7,111 bases of DNA from Eubacterium sp. (GTDB taxonomy: Bacteria; Bacillota; Clostridia; Lachnospirales; Lachnospiraceae). Position 1 is the first letter of the stretch, and each line of letters starts with the position of its first letter. Position numbers and translations under genes: made by a program. The notes under the pieces are model-generated. The model saw only the letters and a list, made by a program, of their open reading frames with translations. It was not told the DNA's origin and made no database searches. Below are positions 1 through 4,833 of this stretch, in pieces. The stretch lies in contig JAFSTZ010000309.1 of assembly GCA_017445525.1 (NCBI GenBank), positions 1 to 7,111 on the forward strand, in the 5' to 3' direction.

Positions 1-852
1 ATGATGAGCGAGGATGAGACAGAGTCCGTGGCAGATTTGATCTCAGCAGAAGGATTGGAAGAAAGCGTAGATGTTACCGGTGAAGCCGGGCCGGCCAGTA
101 AAGGATCAGCTGAAGATAAATCGCATAGACTTGGTAAATCATCAGCTGAAGATAAATCAGATAGAACGTTTAAATCATCACCTGAAGATAAACCGGCGAT
201 TAAGCGGAGAGATGATGAAACAGACTTGCCCCTGTTTATGCGAGAGAGCAAAAAGAAAAAGTATACGGCAGCAGAACGTGGAACTATCACTCATCACATC
301 ATGGCTACTATCGACTTTACTGCGTTTGACGGTATGGAGGCAGCGGGTGATGACGAGTGGAGTGATAGACTGACCGGGGAGCTCGATCTGTTGGTAGACA
401 GAGAGTATCTGCCGGAGGCGGAGAGACATATCGCAGACGAGTCCGCGATCATAGCATTTTTCAAAAGCGGGCTCGGACAGAGGATGATAGCGGCAGCGGT
501 GAAGGAACTTCTTCACAGGGAGCAGCAGTTCACTCTGAGTGTGCCGCTGACGGATGTTTATCCGGAGGCGGTGGACGAGCCGGAGGATACAACTGTTATG
601 ATCCAGGGTGTCATAGATGCCTTCTTCGAGGAGGGAGATGGTGTCGTGCTGATGGACTATAAGACTGATCGGGTGACAAACGGCGGTCGTAACTCAGAAT
701 CAGACGCCGGTATGGAACCCGCTGAGATACTCAAGGAGCGGTATGCGACGCAGCTTGAGTGGTATCGCAGGGCGCTTACTACTACGCTTGGGAGTCCGGT
801 TAAAGAGGCATGGATTTATTCGTTTGATATTGGTAAGGAGATAGCGGTTTGA
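1..852 (+). CDS. addA: AddA (helicase-exonuclease AddAB subunit A), C-terminal nuclease part, 5'-truncated
   Basis: AddA is the large subunit of the AddAB helicase-nuclease, the Gram-positive counterpart of RecBCD, which resects double-strand breaks for RecA loading. Only the last 283 codons are present. The reading frame is open from base 1, so the ATG there is almost certainly internal: AddA is normally about 1,200 residues and the helicase motifs lie upstream of the window. Visible parts, in window numbering: an acidic linker (1-35), three 12-residue repeats (36-71), a PLFM segment, then the RecB-family nuclease domain. The AERGT..H motif at 91-98 gives the conserved His98. REQQF supplies Glu174, GVID supplies Asp206, and DYKTD at 219-223 supplies Asp219 and Lys221. 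RYATQLEWY at 247-255 matches the closing Q-L-x-x-Y motif. The catalytic set looks intact. In related genomes addB usually precedes addA. The linker repeat is the odd part; the assignment itself is firm. Confidence 0.93.
   Translation: MMSEDETESVADLISAEGLEESVDVTGEAGPASKGSAEDKSHRLGKSSAEDKSDRTFKSSPEDKPAIKRRDDETDLPLFMRESKKKKYTAAERGTITHHIMATIDFTAFDGMEAAGDDEWSDRLTGELDLLVDREYLPEAERHIADESAIIAFFKSGLGQRMIAAAVKELLHREQQFTLSVPLTDVYPEAVDEPEDTTVMIQGVIDAFFEEGDGVVLMDYKTDRVTNGGRNSESDAGMEPAEILKERYATQLEWYRRALTTTLGSPVKEAWIYSFDIGKEIAV
106..213 (+). repeat. Three tandem 36-base units inside addA
   Basis: Units start at 106, 142 and 178 with an exact 36-base period, i.e. 12 codons, so the frame is kept. The first 17 bases of units 1 and 2 are identical (TCAGCTGAAGATAAATC) and unit 3 differs there at two positions. 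The encoded units start SAEDKS, SAEDKS and SPEDKP and decay towards their ends. They lie in the linker just before the nuclease domain, a charged and probably disordered stretch. In-frame duplication is the likely origin. Confidence 0.85.
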
Positions 853-860
853 TCAGTAGG

Positions 861-948
861 ATACCGGGAGCGCTTTTGTTTCGACATGCATCCCGAGCGA
901 CGCGTATGAAGCGTCGTCGGATATGCATGCGAAACGCCGCTCCCGTAT
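861..948. repeat. Long imperfect inverted repeat, about 34 base pairs in one hairpin
   Basis: Hand folding pairs nearly the whole 88 bases: 861-864 with 945-948, 866-872 with 938-944, 878-883 with 930-935, 885-891 with 923-929, 893-896 with 917-920 and 898-903 with 911-916, leaving a 7-base loop at 904-910. Interruptions are small: single-base bulges at 865, 884 and 897, one C opposite two bases near 892, and an asymmetric loop at 873-877. No T-run follows on either strand, so it is not a standard intrinsic terminator. No open reading frame, transposase or clear flanking target duplication accompanies it. It could be a structured RNA, a REP or MITE-like interspersed palindrome, or an mRNA 3'-end stabiliser for addA. 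The structure is clear; the function is unknown. Confidence 0.8.
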
Positions 949-1059
949 GAGCACTGGTATATCGGTATATAGATCCGAATCAATCTCATGAAAATCCATG
1001 GGAAATGCCGGATTGGATGAGAGTGTAGTAGGGCAGACGGAAGGAAAGGTATAATTTTT
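949..1059 (+). other. Rest of the addA-methyltransferase spacer
   Basis: No gene is visible here. It holds a short direct repeat (GGTATATC then GGTATATA, 956-971) and a weak stem made of 984-989 with 1017-1022 and 993-997 with 1010-1014. A purine-rich ribosome binding site, AAGGAAAGG at 1041-1049, stands 10 bases before the ATG at 1060. No convincing -35/-10 pair was found, so the methyltransferase may be read through from addA or start from a weak promoter. Confidence 0.5.
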
Positions 1060-1800
1060 ATGTACGAGAACTTATCGAGCGTTTATGATCAGGTGATGGA
1101 CAACATCCCGTATGAGGAGTGGTTTGAGCGTCTGCATGCATACCTGCAGGAGAAGGGTATCGACGGAGGGACGATCTGTGAGCTCGGCTGCGGGACAGGG
1201 ACGATGACTGAGTTTTTCGCCTCGGCGGGCTACTCGATGATCGGTGTGGACATATCTCCCGAGATGTTGTCTCTTGCAAATATGAAAAAAGAGGAGACCG
1301 GATCGGATATCATTTATCTTGAACAGCCGATGGAGGAGCTTGAGCTCGATGAGCCGGTGGATGCCATGATAAGTGTCTGCGATTCCGTGAACTATCTGCT
1401 TCATGATCAGCAGCTCGAGGATCTGTTTGATCGGGTGAAGAGATATCTGAAGCCGGGTGGGTATTACATATTTGATCTGAAAACAAGTTATTGTTACACC
1501 CAGATCATTGGCAATCAGACTTGGGTTGAGCAGGATGATGATGTCAGTTATATCTGGGAGAACTATTATTACGAGGAAGAGAGCATAAACGAATATATGC
1601 TTACTATTTTTAAGAAAAATACTGATGGTTTATATGAAAAAAGTGAGGAGGCTCACTACCAGAAAGCATATGAGATCGACTATCTGAAACCTATCATAGA
1701 GAAGGCCGGACTTCAGTTTGTAGAGGCGTTCGGTTCAGATTTAAAGAGTGAGCCGACAGGTGAATCCGAGAGGTATTATATAGTTGTTAAAAATGCTTAA
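1060..1800 (+). CDS. Class I SAM-dependent methyltransferase, substrate unknown
   Basis: A complete 246-residue cytosolic enzyme with a Rossmann-type methyltransferase fold. Motif I is ELGCGTGT at 41-48, which binds the SAM methionine part. The acidic residue after strand 2 is Asp64 in GVDIS, expected to contact the ribose hydroxyls. The motif II region is DAMISVCDSVNYL at 101-113, and LKPGGYYIFDL at 130-140 is the typical motif III loop and strand. The C-terminal half (about 145-246) is rich in Tyr and Glu and probably forms the substrate lid seen in small-molecule methyltransferases of the Methyltransf_25/11 type. The ATG at 1060 is chosen because AAGGAAAGG lies 10 bases upstream and MYENLSSVYDQVM is the usual start of this family. 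No neighbour indicates the substrate. There is no membrane segment or signal peptide. The family call is firm; any substrate would be a guess. Confidence 0.9.
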   Translation: MYENLSSVYDQVMDNIPYEEWFERLHAYLQEKGIDGGTICELGCGTGTMTEFFASAGYSMIGVDISPEMLSLANMKKEETGSDIIYLEQPMEELELDEPVDAMISVCDSVNYLLHDQQLEDLFDRVKRYLKPGGYYIFDLKTSYCYTQIIGNQTWVEQDDDVSYIWENYYYEEESINEYMLTIFKKNTDGLYEKSEEAHYQKAYEIDYLKPIIEKAGLQFVEAFGSDLKSEPTGESERYYIVVKNA

Positions 1801-1882
1801 ACCGTGGTGGCAGATCTCGATTAGTAGGATAGAGAAAAAAACATATAATTATATAGATATTTGAAAGTCATTATAAAGATTA

Positions 1883-1910
1883 ATTATTTATGTATATTAT
1901 TATAAATAAT
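1883..1910 (+). repeat. AT-only inverted repeat before the hydrolase ribosome binding site
   Basis: Arms ATTATTTAT (1883-1891) and ATAAATAAT (1902-1910) are perfect complements around a 10-base loop. They end one base before the ribosome binding site. As RNA the nine A-U pairs would be weak. It may be a leader hairpin or operator, or a chance result of the AT-rich composition. Confidence 0.45.
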
Positions 1911-1911
1911 C

Positions 1912-1920
1912 AAGGGAGGT
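1912..1920 (+). promoter_or_regulatory. Strong ribosome binding site of the glucosaminidase gene
   Basis: AAGGGAGGT is close to the full anti-16S match. Only four bases separate its last G from the ATG at 1924, which is short. The next in-frame codon is a TTG at 1927 with a more usual seven-base gap, so either codon could initiate, changing the protein by one residue. Confidence 0.75.
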
Positions 1921-1923
1921 TTC

Positions 1924-3606
1924 ATGTTGAATAATAAAAACTCTACACATAACAGATGTATCCGTAAATCATCATCTGATACAGCATTTAAAAGATGTAA
2001 TATCAGAAGACTGATCGTCAGTATGATGGTTGTTTTTTCTATGATATTATCGGCAAATCCTTATCTGCCCACATCATCACGTGCGGCCGGCGAGTACCGT
2101 ACCGAGGTTACCTATGATCCCATATCAGTGCCGGCTACACTTATAAAAACTTCATATGTTTACCAGTCGGATTACACTACTGTTGTAAGCAAAGACGGAG
2201 TTAATCTCAAGCTTAAAAAGGGCACATCGGTAACTGTTATCGGAGACAAGTGGGCGGCCGGCAGAAAGTGGTTTTATGTGAATTACAATTCCTCTTCCGA
2301 GGAGGATAAGGGCTATATAAAAGCAACTAATATCAGCCTTAAAAATAAGAATGCACTGTCTGCAAAAACAGTTAATATTAACGGAACCAAAGCTCTCCGT
2401 GCAAAGGCAGAAGTGAAGAAAGCTTTGAAGGTAAACGGCAAAGTTGTCAGGGTTCCTGACTCCGCTTCTGTAAAGCTTATTTCAGAAAAATACGTCGGTT
2501 CTGCCAAGTGGTATTACATATCATATCAGTTCGATGCTACAGCGGTAAACGGTTATATCAAACCCAAGTTTGTCCAGCTTGAAAAGAGGATGCGTACCGT
2601 AAAGATATATGCACTTGATGAGGCACAGTTTGAGGAGGAGATGAACAAGCAAGGGATCCCTGATATTTATAAGCAGTATCTGAGAGCTCTTCACGAGGCA
2701 TATCCGTTCTGGGAGTTCAGGCTTTATGATACGGGGCTTGACTGGGAGACGGCGCTGAAGGAAGAGAGTAAGGTTGGCAGAAATCTGATATCGAACGCAA
2801 AGTCAGCGGCATGGAAGTCCAAAGATCCTGCCGCCTATGATGAGAAGACAGGTACATGGAAGGTATTTGACGGGTCAAACTGGGTGGCTGCATCAAAGGA
2901 GGCAGTGGCCTATTATATGGATCCGAGAAACTTTCTGAATGAGAGAACTATTTTTCAGTTTGAATTGCAGGCTTACGATCCGGAGTATCAGAACAGGGAT
3001 GCCGTAAACAAGATCATTTATAATACACCTTTTTACGGAAAAACTTTTAACTACACTGATCCGGTGACAGGCATGCAGACAAGCATGAGCTATGTAGATG
3101 CATTTATGTCCGCGGCGGAGAACTCTTCGGTAAGCCCCATACATCTGGCTTCGAGAGTGAAGCAGGAGGTGGTCACATCAGCAACTACAACATCACCTGC
3201 CGTGACCGGTACCAACGAGACGTATCCGGGTATTTATAATTTCTATAATATCGGTGCGACCAGCGGAGAGAACCCTGTTCTGAACGGGCTCAAGTGGGCT
3301 TCGGACGGCGATACTTATATGAGACCGTGGACCGACCCGTATCTCTCCATAGTCGGGGGTGCGCTTTATATCGGTTCGCGTTATATCAACAGGGGACAGG
3401 ATACTGTTTATCTGGAGAAGTTCAACGTTACAGGGACGGACAGATACTCTCATCAGTATATGACCAATGTCGAAGCGGCCAACGCGGAGTCTATCAAGAT
3501 ACAGAAGGCTTACACTGAGTCGGGGTTACTCGAGAAAACTCCGATAGTGTTCAAGATCCCTTATTACTCAGGTATGCCGGCGGAGGTATGCAAAGCGCCG
3601 CAGTGA
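1924..3606 (+). CDS. Secreted SH3b-domain endo-beta-N-acetylglucosaminidase (cell-wall hydrolase)
   Basis: A 560-residue exported protein expected to cleave the glycan strands of peptidoglycan during wall turnover or cell separation. A long polar, basic N-terminus (1-29) leads to a hydrophobic core at about 30-43 (LIVSMMVVFSMILS) and a likely signal cleavage near SRAAG at 52-56. Two SH3b-like domains follow, about 75-138 and 150-219, each ending in the pattern W-Y/F-V/I ... GYIK; they probably bind the wall. The catalytic region is about 245-550. It includes the Lachnospiraceae-style N-terminal extension (YLRALHEAYPFWEF; VAYYMDPRNFLNE) and the glucosaminidase core: SRVKQE at 410-415 with Glu415 as the expected general acid, and NFYNIGA at 439-445. 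Then come RPWTDPYLSIVGGA at 467-480 and YSHQYMTNV at 508-516. No LPXTG motif or C-terminal membrane helix is present, so attachment is probably through the SH3b domains. The tight spacing suggests transcription with the next gene. GH73-like specificity is inferred from family resemblance. Confidence 0.88.
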   Translation: MLNNKNSTHNRCIRKSSSDTAFKRCNIRRLIVSMMVVFSMILSANPYLPTSSRAAGEYRTEVTYDPISVPATLIKTSYVYQSDYTTVVSKDGVNLKLKKGTSVTVIGDKWAAGRKWFYVNYNSSSEEDKGYIKATNISLKNKNALSAKTVNINGTKALRAKAEVKKALKVNGKVVRVPDSASVKLISEKYVGSAKWYYISYQFDATAVNGYIKPKFVQLEKRMRTVKIYALDEAQFEEEMNKQGIPDIYKQYLRALHEAYPFWEFRLYDTGLDWETALKEESKVGRNLISNAKSAAWKSKDPAAYDEKTGTWKVFDGSNWVAASKEAVAYYMDPRNFLNERTIFQFELQAYDPEYQNRDAVNKIIYNTPFYGKTFNYTDPVTGMQTSMSYVDAFMSAAENSSVSPIHLASRVKQEVVTSATTTSPAVTGTNETYPGIYNFYNIGATSGENPVLNGLKWASDGDTYMRPWTDPYLSIVGGALYIGSRYINRGQDTVYLEKFNVTGTDRYSHQYMTNVEAANAESIKIQKAYTESGLLEKTPIVFKIPYYSGMPAEVCKAPQ

Positions 3607-3639
3607 TCTTTTATACAGACGAAAGATGTGGTATCAGAT

Positions 3640-4833
3640 ATGGTTTGTTTTTATAAAAGGCGGATTATCACTGTCCTGCTGATTGTATTATTTGCAGCAG
3701 GGATGATGGATATTCCTACGTGTGATAAAGCGATTGCAGCTCAGTCTGCCACCGCATCCGGCAAGATATCTCTCACCGTGACTGACCCTGTGATAAAGCA
3801 GGGCGATGTATTCACGGTGGTTTGTCGTGTCAGCGCCTCGACAGGTGTGTCGGAGGCTGATTTTTATGTTGATTATAATACGAGCGTTCTCAAGTTTATA
3901 GAGGGCGGCGCCAGAGCGACCAAGGAAGTCGGAGGCGTTCATATCCGTTCACTCGACAATGACGACGCACCGCTCAGGCGGACCTTTTCTCTGCAGTTTG
4001 CAGGTGAGCAGGAAGGCGAGGCGAGCTTATTTATACGAAACGGCGCATCGGTCACTGATGGCGAGAGTAACCTCATCTCACTGCAGACCGACAAGATAGA
4101 TGTCCTTATAAATGAAACCGGTGAGGATGAGAGCACGGAAGCAGCTGATGACAACCAAACTGCCGATGGTACCCAAGCCGGGACGGACAACCCGGACGGA
4201 AAAAAACCGACGGATCCAAACGGCAAAACAACAGAAGATCCTACCTCGCTCAGCAGCAACTCCAGGCTTATGTCTGTTTCGACCAACTCTATCTCTCTGG
4301 TTCCTGACTTTGATCCCTCGGTCATGACTTATGAGGCGGAGGTGGAGCCGGATACCGAGACATTTATAACGAAATACCTGACCGAGGACGATAGGGCGAC
4401 GGTGAGGATAAAAGGAAATAAAAACCTCAAGTTCGGCCGCAATCGCGTGAAGCTGATAGTGACGGCCGAGAACGGTAAAAAAAGCAAGTATGTTTTCCTG
4501 GTGACTAAGCTTGCTTTCAAGCCCGAACCCGCGCCTGAGGCGACGGAGCCGGCCGTAGAACCTGTAACACCTGCGGCAGTGGATATGCAAGTTCCACTTG
4601 ACAAAGAAGATGGAAAAGGTTACAGTATCGTATTATATGTGATCATCGGTTTGCTCGCCATACTGTCTATAGCTTTGATAGCACTGGTAAAGAGGCAGAG
4701 GCGCGAGCTTGATTATATCTATGAAGAGATGGAGGAATATCGTGAGACACAAAATGACTCAGGAAGCGGAGAAAGCGCTGTCGAAGGGGGCGAAGTTCGC
4801 GGCAAAGATGGGGAGTTCGGTTATAGGGACTGA
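3640..4833 (+). CDS. Surface protein with cohesin-like and cadherin-like domains and one membrane helix
   Basis: A type I membrane protein of 397 residues. From the ATG at 3640 the N-terminus is a typical signal peptide: MVCFYKRR, a hydrophobic core to about residue 22, and likely cleavage at AIAA near 31-34. An in-frame GTG at 3628 would add four residues; neither has a strong ribosome binding site (only GAAAGA at 3621-3626). About 42-158 resembles a cohesin domain (ISLTVTDPVIKQGDVFTV; FYVDYNTSVLKF). About 160-206 is an acidic Thr/Asp/Asn/Gly-rich spacer. About 212-292 matches the cadherin-like beta-sandwich domain (LVPDFDPSVMTYEAEV; VTAENGKKSKYVF). A Pro/Glu-rich stalk leads to a membrane helix at about 328-350, followed by KRQRRE and a 40-50 residue acidic cytoplasmic tail. 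Cohesin-like domains bind partners such as dockerins, so a scaffold or adhesion role is plausible but unproven. Its last 92 bases also encode the start of clpC. Confidence 0.8.
   Translation: MVCFYKRRIITVLLIVLFAAGMMDIPTCDKAIAAQSATASGKISLTVTDPVIKQGDVFTVVCRVSASTGVSEADFYVDYNTSVLKFIEGGARATKEVGGVHIRSLDNDDAPLRRTFSLQFAGEQEGEASLFIRNGASVTDGESNLISLQTDKIDVLINETGEDESTEAADDNQTADGTQAGTDNPDGKKPTDPNGKTTEDPTSLSSNSRLMSVSTNSISLVPDFDPSVMTYEAEVEPDTETFITKYLTEDDRATVRIKGNKNLKFGRNRVKLIVTAENGKKSKYVFLVTKLAFKPEPAPEATEPAVEPVTPAAVDMQVPLDKEDGKGYSIVLYVIIGLLAILSIALIALVKRQRRELDYIYEEMEEYRETQNDSGSGESAVEGGEVRGKDGEFGYRD
4731..4737 (+). promoter_or_regulatory. Ribosome binding site that sets the clpC start
   Basis: GGAGGAA lies inside the end of the surface-protein gene. 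Counting from GGAGG, six bases separate it from a GTG at 4742 in the clpC frame, an ideal distance. The later ATG at 4754 would be 18 bases from that GGAGG core, and the earlier in-frame ATG at 4721 lies before it. This favours GTG 4742. Confidence 0.7.

Larger units (their letters stand above)
1801..1923 (+). promoter_or_regulatory. AT-rich spacer with probable promoter of the hydrolase-clpC unit
   Basis: This 123-base spacer is far richer in A and T than the genes around it. A TATAAT hexamer occurs at 1844-1849, with only a weak -35 candidate (TTAGTA, 1821-1826) at 17-base spacing. A TTGAAA at 1861-1866 could be an alternative -35 box, but its best -10 partners are poor. TATATT (1893-1898) and TATTAT (1895-1900) also resemble -10 boxes. 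A perfect 12-base palindrome (ATATAATTATAT, 1843-1854) covers the first -10 candidate. The location, before a strong ribosome binding site and at the head of three closely packed genes, makes a promoter likely; the exact boxes are uncertain. Confidence 0.4.

Noticed and set aside
861..948. Intrinsic terminator of addA
   Set aside because: The stem is strong but neither strand has a T-run after it, and it is much longer than usual terminators.
1050..1055. TATAAT hexamer just before the methyltransferase start
   Set aside because: It lies only four bases before the ATG and overlaps the ribosome-binding-site spacer, so a promoter here would start RNA at or inside the start codon. No -35 partner is evident.
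853..1059. Mobile element or attachment site at the hairpin
   Set aside because: No transposase or integrase gene and no clear flanking target duplication in the window; only the palindrome itself supports this idea.
4200..4206. Run of seven A as a programmed slippage site
   Set aside because: It lies in a linker with the downstream frame continuing through a good domain and membrane helix, and no stimulating structure was seen. A similar run occurs near 4477-4483.
3939..4604. Minus-strand open frames opposite the surface-protein gene
   Set aside because: Low-complexity translations rich in Ser, Val and Arg without start signals or recognisable domains; they are antisense shadows.
4700..4833. 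Frameshift fusing the surface protein and ClpC
   Set aside because: Each frame has its own sensible end or start: a stop at 4831-4833 and a GGAGGAA-preceded GTG at 4742 that gives the normal ClpC length. Fusion is not needed.
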